Source of the DNA: Segatella copri
GTDB lineage: Bacteria; Bacteroidota; Bacteroidia; Bacteroidales; Bacteroidaceae
Direction: 5' to 3'
Assembly (NCBI RefSeq): GCF_009495355.1
Contig: NZ_VZAD01000021.1
Coordinates: forward strand, 1-39,394
DNA length: 39,394 nt
The notes under the pieces were generated by a model. The model was not told the origin of the DNA. It did not search any database and worked only from the letters and a program-made list of their open reading frames with translations. The translations under genes were made by a program, and so were the position numbers. Positions 25,235 to 32,728 of the stretch are shown here, piece after piece; position 1 is the first letter of the stretch, and the number at the start of each line of letters is the position of its first letter.

Positions 25235-26794
25235 ATGAAGAAGAAAACAATTTGGACTATTGCCATCATCATGGGCTTTTCGTTCTTGGCTTTGCTTTTC
25301 CTTCAACTGAGTTATATTCAGGAGATGGTGAATATGAAGAAAGAACAGTTTGACGAGTCGGTCAACAGAGCCCTGTATCAAGCTTCAAGAAACTTGGAGT
25401 TGAACGAGACGTTGCGCTATTTGGAGAAAGACGTCAATGAGACTGAGCGCAGAGCCACTCGGAAAGACTCTGTGGGTACAAGGAGCGGGCAGCTTGATGG
25501 CACAGTTCAGCATTCACATCAGTATTCGGTGACAGGTAAGGACGGTACTGTCTATTCTTCTTTCGAGCTGAAGACCATAGCTACCAATCCTGCTCAGATG
25601 CCAAAGGCCATGATTCTGCGAAGCGACAAGAACTCCTTGCACGAGACCCAGAAGTCATTGCAGGAGATTGTCAAGAATAGATATGTTTACCAGAAGGCGT
25701 TGCTCGACGAAGTGGTTTACTCCATTCTCTATTCGGCGTCAGACAAGCCTTTGAAGGAACGCATCAACTTCAAACAGCTCGACCAGGACCTCAAGGCGGA
25801 AATGATGAATAATGGTATCAACATTCCTTATCATTTCACGGTGAGCACACAGGATGGACGCGAGGTTTATCGTTGTCCTGACTTTTCAGAAGAGGGTGAG
25901 GAATACAGCTATTCGCAAGTACTGTTCCGCAATGATCCACAGTCTAAGATGGGAGTTGTGAAGGTGCATTTCCCTGACATGAACAGTTATATCTTCTCGA
26001 GTGTGCGCTTCATGATACCAAGTATCATCTTTACATTGGTGTTGCTGATCACCTTCATCTTCACCATTGTGGTACTATTCCGACAGAAGCGTTATACGGA
26101 GATAAAGAACGACTTTATCAACAATATGACACATGAGTTGAAGACGCCTATAGCCAGCATCAGTCTGGCTGCCCAAATGCTCAACGACTCTTCGGTATCA
26201 AAGAGCGAGCAGATGCAGAAACACTTGGGTACGGTCATCAATGACGAGTCAAAGCGACTGCGCTTCCTGGTAGAGAAGGTTTTGCAGATGAGTATGTTCG
26301 ACCGCAAGAAGGCTGTGTTCAAGAAGAAGGAACTTGACCTTAACGAGATGGTGGAGAATATAGCCCATTCGTTCTCATTGCGTGTAGAGCATACGGGCGG
26401 AAAGGTGTATACCGATATTGAGGCAGTGGATTCCTCTATCTATGTAGATGAGGTACATTTCCAAAATGTAATCTTCAACCTGATGGATAATGCTGTGAAG
26501 TATCGCAAACCAGGTGAGGCGCTCGATATCACGATGAAGACGTGGAACGACGATCAGCATCTATATCTCTCCATCACAGATACGGGCTTGGGTATGAAGA
26601 AAGAGAATCTGAAGAAGATTTTTGATAAGTTCTACCGTGTTCATACAGGTAATGTCCACGATGTGAAGGGCTTCGGTCTGGGTCTGGCTTATGTAAAGAA
26701 GATAGTAGATCTTCATGATGGTGAGATCAAGGTGGATAGCGAGTATGGAAAGGGAACAACCTTTACTATCAAGCTGCCTGTGATTCATGATTGA
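25235..26794 (+). CDS. rprX: sensor histidine kinase RprX
   Basis: This is an inner-membrane sensor kinase. TM1 is about residues 5-25, a periplasmic domain spans about 30-257, and TM2 is about 259-282. The HisKA domain follows directly with the phospho-acceptor His 300 in MTHELKTPIAS, leaving no room for a HAMP domain. The ATPase domain has FNLMDNAVKYR (N box), DTGLGM (G1), FDKFYRVH (F box) and GFGLGLAYVKK (G2). The overall form matches RprX of Bacteroides fragilis. I start at the ATG at 25235 rather than an upstream TTG, which would precede the predicted transcript start. Its 3' end lies in a 24-bp tandem duplication. Confidence 0.9.
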   Translation: MKKKTIWTIAIIMGFSFLALLFLQLSYIQEMVNMKKEQFDESVNRALYQASRNLELNETLRYLEKDVNETERRATRKDSVGTRSGQLDGTVQHSHQYSVTGKDGTVYSSFELKTIATNPAQMPKAMILRSDKNSLHETQKSLQEIVKNRYVYQKALLDEVVYSILYSASDKPLKERINFKQLDQDLKAEMMNNGINIPYHFTVSTQDGREVYRCPDFSEEGEEYSYSQVLFRNDPQSKMGVVKVHFPDMNSYIFSSVRFMIPSIIFTLVLLITFIFTIVVLFRQKRYTEIKNDFINNMTHELKTPIASISLAAQMLNDSSVSKSEQMQKHLGTVINDESKRLRFLVEKVLQMSMFDRKKAVFKKKELDLNEMVENIAHSFSLRVEHTGGKVYTDIEAVDSSIYVDEVHFQNVIFNLMDNAVKYRKPGEALDITMKTWNDDQHLYLSITDTGLGMKKENLKKIFDKFYRVHTGNVHDVKGFGLGLAYVKKIVDLHDGEIKVDSEYGKGTTFTIKLPVIHD

Positions 26795-26826
26795 TAAAAT
26801 AATGTGATTCATGATTGATAAAATAA
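26779..26826 (+). repeat. exact 24-bp tandem duplication spanning the rprX stop codon
   Basis: Bases 26779-26802 are repeated without change at 26803-26826. Each copy contains the last codons of rprX (Ile-His-Asp-stop). The first stop is used; the second copy lies in the rprX-rprY gap. Confidence 0.95.
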
Positions 26827-26856
26827 ACAGAATATTAATATTAAAGCTATAAGATT

Positions 26857-27555
26857 ATGGAAGAGACAATTAAGATTTTGCTTTGCGAGGACGATGAGAA
26901 CTTGGGTATGTTGCTTCGCGAGTATTTATTGGCAAAGGGATATGATACAACTTTGTGCCCCGATGGTGAGGCTGGTTACAGAGAGTTTACCAAAGGCAAG
27001 TTTGATATTGCCGTGCTCGACGTGATGATGCCAAAGAAGGACGGCTTCACCTTGGCACAGGAGATTCGTCAGGCTAATGCCGATATTCCAATCATCTTCT
27101 TGACAGCCAAGACACTGAAGGAAGATATCCTCGAAGGTTTCAAGATTGGTGCCGATGATTATATCACTAAGCCTTTCTCTATGGAAGAGTTGGTGCTCCG
27201 TGTAGAGGCTATCCTTCGTCGAGTACGTGGTAAGAAGAATAAGGAGTCAACTCTGTACCACATTGGTAAGTTTACTTTCGATACCCAGAAGCAGTTGCTT
27301 TCTGCAGGTGAGAAGCAGACTAAGTTGACCACCAAGGAGAATGAACTGTTGGCATTGCTCTGTTCTCATGCCAATGAGATTCTGCAGCGTGACTTTGCCC
27401 TGAAGACTATCTGGATAGACGACAACTACTTCAATGCTCGCTCTATGGATGTATATATCACCAAGTTGCGCAAGCACCTGAAAGATGATCCACAGATTGA
27501 GATTATCAACATCCATGGTAAGGGTTATAAGCTGATTACTCCTAACGAGGAATAA
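26857..27555 (+). CDS. rprY: OmpR-family response regulator RprY
   Basis: The 232-residue protein has a receiver domain with acidic residues EDD at 11-13, phospho-acceptor Asp 55 (VLDVMMPKKDG) and the conserved KPF (ITKPFS), followed by a winged-helix DNA-binding domain (about 130-230) ending DVYITKLRKHLKDDP...IHGKGYKLI. It lies 62 bases after rprX and is the cognate regulator. In B. fragilis the pair was found as a regulatory two-component system; the signal here is unknown. Confidence 0.93.
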   Translation: MEETIKILLCEDDENLGMLLREYLLAKGYDTTLCPDGEAGYREFTKGKFDIAVLDVMMPKKDGFTLAQEIRQANADIPIIFLTAKTLKEDILEGFKIGADDYITKPFSMEELVLRVEAILRRVRGKKNKESTLYHIGKFTFDTQKQLLSAGEKQTKLTTKENELLALLCSHANEILQRDFALKTIWIDDNYFNARSMDVYITKLRKHLKDDPQIEIINIHGKGYKLITPNEE

Positions 27556-27575
27556 GTAATTTCTCTGTCACTAAG

Positions 27576-27770
27576 CTAAGGCTTTTGCTTGAGCGAATAT
27601 ACATATCCTGCTGTTCCTGCGACAATGAAAAAGAGTCCGGCGAACAGCAGGATGTTGTTTTTGATACCAAAGACGAAACTGGCAGCAAGCATGAGTACCC
27701 CCAGTACGATAAATGTCATACCCATGGATAAAAGTGCAGGCAAAAGTTGCTTGATTTTGTTTGTTTTCAT
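27576..27770 (-). CDS. small membrane protein, two transmembrane segments
   Basis: The 64-residue protein (start MKTNKIKQLLPALLSMG) has a basic N-terminus and two hydrophobic segments (about 15-35 and 39-58) joined by a short GIKNN turn. It ends KQKP. I do not recognise the family. It converges on rprY with a 20-base gap and has a -7 element upstream at 27823-27830. The ATG at 27770 is supported by the promoter position; an upstream extension would run through the promoter. Confidence 0.7.
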   Translation of the reverse strand: MKTNKIKQLLPALLSMGMTFIVLGVLMLAASFVFGIKNNILLFAGLFFIVAGTAGYVYSLKQKP

Positions 27771-27822
27771 TATTTCAGTCCTCTTTTTATGATATAATAA
27801 CCAATGAATTAAATATTTTCGG

Positions 27823-27830
27823 CAAAAGTA
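27823..27830 (-). promoter_or_regulatory. -7 element (TACTTTTG) for the small membrane protein gene
   Basis: An exact TAnnTTTG on the minus strand, 53 bases before the ATG at 27770 and back to back with the rpsF promoter. No clean -33 is seen. Confidence 0.5.
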
Positions 27831-27839
27831 CAAAAAATA

Positions 27840-27871
27840 TTTGGTTATTTGAATAAAAAGTAGTAATTTTG
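27840..27871 (+). promoter_or_regulatory. promoter of the rpsF-rpsR-rplI operon
   Basis: Perfect -33 TTTG (27840-27843), 20-bp spacer and -7 TAATTTTG (27864-27871). Transcription should start near 27878. Confidence 0.8.
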
Positions 27872-27920
27872 CACCGCATTTCGTGGAAGAGGTGTTTTTT
27901 AGACACGGAATCTGTGGGTG
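27868..27920 (+). promoter_or_regulatory. structured rpsF leader, candidate S6:S18 autoregulatory element
   Basis: The leader can close by TGCACC pairing with GGTGCA (about 27870-27875 with 27916-27921) and contains an inner hairpin CACG-GAATC-TGTG plus an exposed CCG. S6:S18 binding leaders are known in rpsF mRNAs of many bacteria and carry a CCG next to a hairpin. The match here is by eye only. Confidence 0.4.
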
Positions 27921-27960
27921 CAACAATTTATTTAATAACATTTTAATTATCAAAAGTAGT

Positions 27961-28305
27961 ATGAATCAATACGAAACCGTTTTCATTTTGACTCCCGTTT
28001 TGTCTGATGAACAGATGAAGGAAACGGTCGCTAAGTTCAAGAAGCTGCTCACCGATAACGGTGCTGAGATTTTGAATGAAGAGGCTTGGGGTTTGAAGAA
28101 GTTGGCTTACAACATTGAGAAGAAGACATCAGGCTTCTACAACTTGATTGAGTTCAAGGCTGAACCAACTTTGATTAACAAGCTCGAGACTGGCTATCGC
28201 CGCGACGAGAAAGTTATTCGTTACATGACTGTTAAACTTGAAAAGTATGCAGCACAGTACGCCGAGAAGCGTCGTGCTAAGCTTGGTAAAAAAGAGGAGG
28301 CTTAA
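27961..28305 (+). CDS. rpsF: 30S ribosomal protein S6
   Basis: S6 binds the central domain of 16S rRNA as a dimer with S18. The 114-residue protein opens [18 protein letters not shown] and has the conserved [10 protein letters not shown] and [10 protein letters not shown] segments. The ATG at 27961 is chosen over upstream in-frame codons because the sequence before it is the structured leader. It is the first gene of the operon. Confidence 0.97.
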   Translation: MNQYETVFILTPVLSDEQMKETVAKFKKLLTDNGAEILNEEAWGLKKLAYNIEKKTSGFYNLIEFKAEPTLINKLETGYRRDEKVIRYMTVKLEKYAAQYAEKRRAKLGKKEEA

Positions 28306-28307
28306 TC

Positions 28308-28577
28308 ATGGCAGATCAGAAATCAGAAATCCGTTATTTGACCGCTCCTTCTATCGATACAAAGAAGAAGAAGTATTGCCGTTTCAAGAAGAGCGGTATT
28401 AAGTATATCGACTATAAGGATCCAGAGTTCTTGAAGAGATTCTTGAACGAGCAGGGTAAGATTCTTCCACGTCGTATCACAGGTACATCTTTGAAGTATC
28501 AGCGCCGTGTAGCACAGGCTGTTAAGCGTGCTCGCCAGATCGCTTTGCTTCCTTACGTAACCGATTTGATGAAGTAA
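28308..28577 (+). CDS. rpsR: 30S ribosomal protein S18
   Basis: S18 partners S6 in the 30S platform. The 89-residue protein has the signature [20 protein letters not shown] followed by [15 protein letters not shown] and [13 protein letters not shown]. Only two bases separate it from the rpsF stop, which implies translational coupling and equal synthesis of the two partners. Confidence 0.98.
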   Translation: MADQKSEIRYLTAPSIDTKKKKYCRFKKSGIKYIDYKDPEFLKRFLNEQGKILPRRITGTSLKYQRRVAQAVKRARQIALLPYVTDLMK

Positions 28578-28596
28578 TTTAAGGAGGAAAAGATTA

Positions 28597-29121
28597 ATGG
28601 AAATTATACTTAAGCAAGATATTATCGGTCTTGGATACAAGAACGATATCGTGAATGTAAAGAGTGGTTACGGTCGTAACTTCCTCATTCCTACAGGTAA
28701 GGCTGTTATCGCTTCTGCATCTGCTAAAAAGCAGTTGGCTGAGGATTTGAAGCAGCAGGCTCACAAGCTCGAGGCTATCAAGGCTGAGGCTGTTAAGAAG
28801 GGTGAGGCTCTCAATGACGTAGTTCTTACTATTGCTGCTAAGGTGAGCGCAACAGGTCAGCTTTATGGTTCTGTTAACGCCGCTACTGTAGCTGAGGAGC
28901 TCGCAAAGAAGGGTATCGAGGTAGATCGTAAGATCATCACTATGAAGGATGCCAAGAAGATTGGTGAGTACGAGGCAACTGTTCACTTCCACAAGGAGGT
29001 TGAAATCAAGGTTCCTGTTATCGTTGTAGCAGAAAATGCTCCTGTTGCTGCTCCTGCAGTAGAGGAGGCTCCTGCTGTTGAGGCTGCTCCTGCTGAGGAG
29101 GAGGCTCCTGCAGCTGAGTAA
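28597..29121 (+). CDS. rplI: 50S ribosomal protein L9 with an acidic Ala/Pro/Glu tail
   Basis: L9 binds 23S rRNA near the L1 stalk and limits frameshifting. The start IILKQDIIGLGYKNDIVNVK and the block YGRNFLIPTGKA are family signatures. At 174 residues it exceeds the usual length of about 150; the extra 26 or so residues form a low-complexity tail of Ala, Pro, Val and Glu (for example APAVEEAPAVEAAPAEE). The preceding AAGGAGGA at 28580-28587 is one of the few strong Shine-Dalgarno-like sites in the window. A terminator follows. Confidence 0.97.
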   Translation: MEIILKQDIIGLGYKNDIVNVKSGYGRNFLIPTGKAVIASASAKKQLAEDLKQQAHKLEAIKAEAVKKGEALNDVVLTIAAKVSATGQLYGSVNAATVAEELAKKGIEVDRKIITMKDAKKIGEYEATVHFHKEVEIKVPVIVVAENAPVAAPAVEEAPAVEAAPAEEEAPAAE

Positions 29122-29174
29122 TCTCACCGACTTTTTAGTACGATATTTTTTCGCACTGTAAAGCATATTAATAT

Positions 29175-29212
29175 AAAAATCCCATCTGCCCTCAGGCATT
29201 TGGGATTTTTTT
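29175..29212 (+). terminator. intrinsic terminator of the rpsF operon
   Basis: Arms AAAATCCCA (29176-29184) and TGGGATTTT (29201-29209) with an inner TGCC/GGCA stem and T-run to 29212 lie 54 bases after the rplI stop. Confidence 0.9.
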
Positions 29213-29245
29213 GTTTTTTCTCTTTTAAGTGTCATTTTTTTATTG

Positions 29246-29253
29246 TATCTTTG
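29246..29253 (+). promoter_or_regulatory. -7 element (TATCTTTG) for fabD
   Basis: An exact -7 match; the leader to the fabD ATG would be about 70 bases. The -33 region is T-rich without TTTG. Confidence 0.55.
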
Positions 29254-29330
29254 CACCCGATTATTATTCAGCATTTTGCAGGATATTATCATCGTAACAT
29301 TTGTAACAAACTAAATAGATAAAACAAGAA

Positions 29331-30218
29331 ATGAAAGCATTTGTTTTCCCAGGTCAGGGTTCTCAGTTCGTAGGAATGGGTAAGGACCTTTATGACAACA
29401 ATTCTTTGGCAAAAGAACTCTTTGATAAGGCCGATGAGATTCTCGGTTTCAAGATTACTGATATTATGTTTGCTGGTACCGACGACCAGTTGAAGGAGAC
29501 CAAGGTTACTCAGCCTGCCGTGTTCCTCCATTCTGTTATCTCAGCCCTCTGCTTGGGTGATGAGTTCCAGCCTGCTATGGTGGCAGGTCACTCTCTGGGT
29601 GAGTTCTCTGCCCTCGTTGCTGCAGGTGCTATGGCTTTTGAGGATGGTTTGAAGTTGGTTGCTGCTCGTGCTAATGCCATGCAGAAAGCTTGCGAGGCCA
29701 ATCCCGGTACCATGGCTGCTATCATCGGTTTGCCAGATGAGAAGGTAGAGGAGGTCTGTGCAGAGGTAAGCACTGAAGGTAATGTGGTAGTTGCTGCCAA
29801 CTACAACTGTCCTGGTCAGCTTGTTATTTCAGGTAATGTAGACGCTATCAATGTTGCCTGCGAGAAGTTGAAGGCTGCTGGTGCCAAGCGAGCTCTGCCT
29901 TTGAAGGTAGGTGGCGCTTTCCACTCTCCATTGATGCAGCCTGCCAAGGACGAGCTTCAGGCTGCTATCGAGAAAACAACTTTCTCGGCTCCTAAGTGTC
30001 CTGTTTACCAGAATGTAGACGGCAAGCCTCATACCGATCCTGCTGAGATTCAGCAGAACCTCATTGCCCAGCTTACCAGCTCTGTTCGTTGGACTTCTTC
30101 TGTTCAGGCAATGATTGCTGATGGTGCTGATGACTTTACCGAGTGTGGTCCTGGCAAGGCTTTGCAGGGCATGATTGGTCGTATCGATAAGACAGTAGCT
30201 TCTCACGGTATTGCTTAA
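29331..30218 (+). CDS. fabD: malonyl-CoA:ACP S-malonyltransferase
   Basis: FabD loads malonate onto ACP for fatty acid synthesis. It opens with the oxyanion-hole motif FPGQGSQ, carries the nucleophile Ser 88 in GHSLGEFSAL, Arg 113 for the malonyl carboxylate, and catalytic His 198 in GAFHSPLM. The length of 295 residues is normal. The GH13 fusion gene starts 21 bases downstream, so the two probably share a transcript. Confidence 0.97.
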   Translation: MKAFVFPGQGSQFVGMGKDLYDNNSLAKELFDKADEILGFKITDIMFAGTDDQLKETKVTQPAVFLHSVISALCLGDEFQPAMVAGHSLGEFSALVAAGAMAFEDGLKLVAARANAMQKACEANPGTMAAIIGLPDEKVEEVCAEVSTEGNVVVAANYNCPGQLVISGNVDAINVACEKLKAAGAKRALPLKVGGAFHSPLMQPAKDELQAAIEKTTFSAPKCPVYQNVDGKPHTDPAEIQQNLIAQLTSSVRWTSSVQAMIADGADDFTECGPGKALQGMIGRIDKTVASHGIA

Positions 30219-30238
30219 TATCAGGTCATAGCCGCGAG

Positions 30239-32470
30239 ATGAAAGAAAAAGTCGTTATTTATCAAGTTCTTCCACGTCTTTTCCGCAATGCCAATATTAC
30301 CCGTAAGGAAAATGGTACGATAGATGAGAATGGATGTGGAAAACTTAACAACTTCAATGACGCAGTATTAGCCCGTATCCATGATATGGGCTTTACTCAT
30401 ATTTGGTATACGGGAGTTATTCGCCATGCCACACAGACCGATTACTCTTCTTTCGGCATTCCTGTACAGCATGCCGAGGTGGTGAAAGGAAAGGCTGGTT
30501 CACCTTATGCCATTACCGACTATTATGACGTCGATCCTGATCTGGCAGAGAATGTCAGCATGAGAATGACGGAATGGGAGAGTCTTATCGAGCGCACTCA
30601 CAAGGCTGGTATGAAGGTCATCATGGACTTTGTGCCCAATCATGTGGCTCGTGAGTATCATTCCATTCGCAAACCAGCAGGTGTACGAGATCTTGGAGAA
30701 GATGATGACAAGAACATGCACTTCTCTACGCGCAATAATTTCTATTATACTTGGGGTGATCTGGACCTGAACGATGTTCGTTGCTCCAAACCCGAGTTCA
30801 AGGCTTTCTCTTCCAAAGAAGCCAAGATATACGAACCCTATCATGAGAGTCCAGCCAAGGCAACAGGCAACGACCGCTTTGACAACCATCCGGGTAGAAA
30901 CGACTGGTATGAGACGGTGAAACTCAACTATGGAGTGGATTATTGTGATGCCGGCGGCCGCAGCTATCACTATGAGCCAGTGCCCAGTACCTGGGGCAAG
31001 ATGACTGACATCTTGTTGTTCTGGGCAAGCAAGGGTGTCGACGGATTCCGTTGTGACATGGCTGAGATGGTGCCTTGCGCCTTCTGGTCGTATGCCACTC
31101 AGATACTGAAAGCCCGTTACCCGGAAGTGATTGTCATAGGTGAGGTGTACGATCCCAACCAGTATCGCAACTACGTGAAGGCTGGTTTTGATTACCTCTA
31201 TGACAAGGTGGGTATGTATGACTGTCTGCGTGCTGTAATCCGTGGAGAACGTCCTGCTGCCAGTATCACCCACGAATGGCAGGTGGTCGACGATATACGT
31301 GAGCATATGCTCTATTTCTTAGAGAATCATGACGAGCAGCGTATTGCCAGCGATTACTTCTGTGGTGATGCACGCAAGGCGCTGCCGGCAGCAGCCATGA
31401 GTCTTTTCTTCCAGAAGAATCCTTTTATGGTCTATAGCGGACAGGAGTTCGGAGAAAAGGGAATGGACAAAGAGGGATTCAGTGGGGTAGATGGCAGAAC
31501 GACCATCTTCGACTATTGGTCGCCCGTGACCTTGTCGCATGCCTACGACACGCTCGTTGCCTCGAAGCCAAGAGGCCGCAAGCCTGCCACACCTCATAAG
31601 GAATGGTGTACAGCAGAGCAGAAGGAGCTTGCCGTGCAGTATCGCAAGATGCTCAGACTTGCCAATGAGGAACGTGCCATCCGTGAGGGAGATACTTTCG
31701 ACCTCATGTATGTCAATGCCATTTCCGAGCATTTCGACCCTCGTTCTCAGTTCGCCTTTCTCCGCAAGAAGGATGAGGAAGTGCTCTTGGTGGTACTCAA
31801 CTTCTCGGCAGAGTCATGCCTGTTGGGTGTTACCATTCCGGCTCATGCCTTCGACTTCTTCCATATCACAGAGGAAGAGGTGATGGCTACAGAACTCTGG
31901 ACAGGTGACAAGAAGAAGGTAGAACTTAAGAAAGACGGACGTTTCCCAGTGGCTGTTGAGCCTTATGGAGTAAGAATCTATAAATTCAATGTCAAGATGG
32001 AAGAGAGTGAGTTTATTTTGAATGAGCATCACAAGGAAGAGTTTCCTCCTGCTCATACGGCAGAGCATCTGCTCAATCAGTTGATGGTTCGTATGTTCTC
32101 ATGCGAGCGCAGTCGCAATGCTCATATTGAGCGAAAGAAAAGCAAGATGACCTTTGTCGTTGACCACAAACCTTCGCGTCAGGAAGAGAAGGCGATAGAA
32201 ACCGAGATGAATCGGTTGATAGCGCTTGATATGCCAGTGACCTATGAGTTTGTTGATCGCGACCATATTCCTGCTGATGTGAAGCTCGACCGATTGCCAG
32301 AGGATGCCAGCGAGACTTTGCGTCTGGTGCGTATAGGCGATTACGATGTGTGTCCTTGCATAGGTAAGCATGTACGCTCTACGGCACAGATAGGTAAGTT
32401 TGTGATGCTCGGTACCAATTGGGACGAGGCATCTCATTCCTTGCGTATCCGCTTCAAGATTGTACAGTAA
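30239..32470 (+). CDS. GH13 alpha-amylase family protein fused to an AlaX-like tRNA editing domain
   Basis: The single 743-residue frame holds two unrelated parts. Residues 1-585 are a GH13 enzyme: MDFVPNH at 129-135, nucleophile Asp 273 (GFRCDMAE), acid/base Glu 302 (VIGEVYDP) and Asp 365 (LENHDEQR). No signal peptide is present, so it should act on intracellular alpha-glucan. Residues from about 587 to 743 resemble the AlaX/AlaRS editing domain: zinc-type HTAEH (His 606, 610) and CIGKH (Cys 707, His 711) in the context CIGKHVRSTAQIGKF. That domain normally deacylates mischarged Ser- or Gly-tRNA(Ala). A Met at 587 (31997) marks the join and could once have been, or still be, a separate start. 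It follows fabD by 21 bases. Confidence 0.88.
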   Translation: MKEKVVIYQVLPRLFRNANITRKENGTIDENGCGKLNNFNDAVLARIHDMGFTHIWYTGVIRHATQTDYSSFGIPVQHAEVVKGKAGSPYAITDYYDVDPDLAENVSMRMTEWESLIERTHKAGMKVIMDFVPNHVAREYHSIRKPAGVRDLGEDDDKNMHFSTRNNFYYTWGDLDLNDVRCSKPEFKAFSSKEAKIYEPYHESPAKATGNDRFDNHPGRNDWYETVKLNYGVDYCDAGGRSYHYEPVPSTWGKMTDILLFWASKGVDGFRCDMAEMVPCAFWSYATQILKARYPEVIVIGEVYDPNQYRNYVKAGFDYLYDKVGMYDCLRAVIRGERPAASITHEWQVVDDIREHMLYFLENHDEQRIASDYFCGDARKALPAAAMSLFFQKNPFMVYSGQEFGEKGMDKEGFSGVDGRTTIFDYWSPVTLSHAYDTLVASKPRGRKPATPHKEWCTAEQKELAVQYRKMLRLANEERAIREGDTFDLMYVNAISEHFDPRSQFAFLRKKDEEVLLVVLNFSAESCLLGVTIPAHAFDFFHITEEEVMATELWTGDKKKVELKKDGRFPVAVEPYGVRIYKFNVKMEESEFILNEHHKEEFPPAHTAEHLLNQLMVRMFSCERSRNAHIERKKSKMTFVVDHKPSRQEEKAIETEMNRLIALDMPVTYEFVDRDHIPADVKLDRLPEDASETLRLVRIGDYDVCPCIGKHVRSTAQIGKFVMLGTNWDEASHSLRIRFKIVQ

Positions 32471-32507
32471 TTCGGAGTGTGATAAAATACATTGGCCTGT
32501 GTGTAGA

Positions 32508-32600
32508 AACGCAATAGGCTTCGTTGCCCAACGCAATGGGCTTTGTTGCCCAACGCAATAGGCTTCGTTGCCCAACGCAATAGGCTTCGTTGCCCAACGA
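32508..32600. repeat. 22-bp tandem repeat, four full units and a partial
   Basis: Units start at 32508, 32530, 32552 and 32574, and a partial fifth at 32596. Each begins AACGCAAT and ends GTTGCCC. Units 1, 3 and 4 are identical; unit 2 differs at two positions. Within each unit GCAA and TTGC are inverted. There are no variable spacers, so it is not CRISPR. Confidence 0.95.
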
Positions 32601-32668
32601 AGGTACTTACGTTCTTGGGGAGTATAAGTTCGTGCAGGTACCGGCACTCATTTTATAAAAAGCAAATA

Positions 32669-32702
32669 AAAAAAGTTGCGAGAGTAATCTCGCAACTTTT
32701 TT
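32669..32702. terminator. bidirectional terminator between the GH13 fusion gene and glyA
   Basis: A perfect 15-bp stem (32669-32683 with 32688-32702) and GTAA loop have an A-run on the left and a T-run on the right, so it can end both convergent genes. Confidence 0.92.
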
Positions 32703-32728
32703 ATCTTTCAGTATATTTGATTCTTTGA

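Noticed and set aside
32508..32600. CRISPR array
   Set aside because: The units are directly adjacent with no unique spacers, and no cas genes are present.
32099..32647. Open frame with repeated RWATKPIA-like peptide on the minus strand
   Set aside because: It crosses the 22-bp tandem repeat and the end of the GH13 fusion gene; the repeated peptide simply reflects the DNA repeat.
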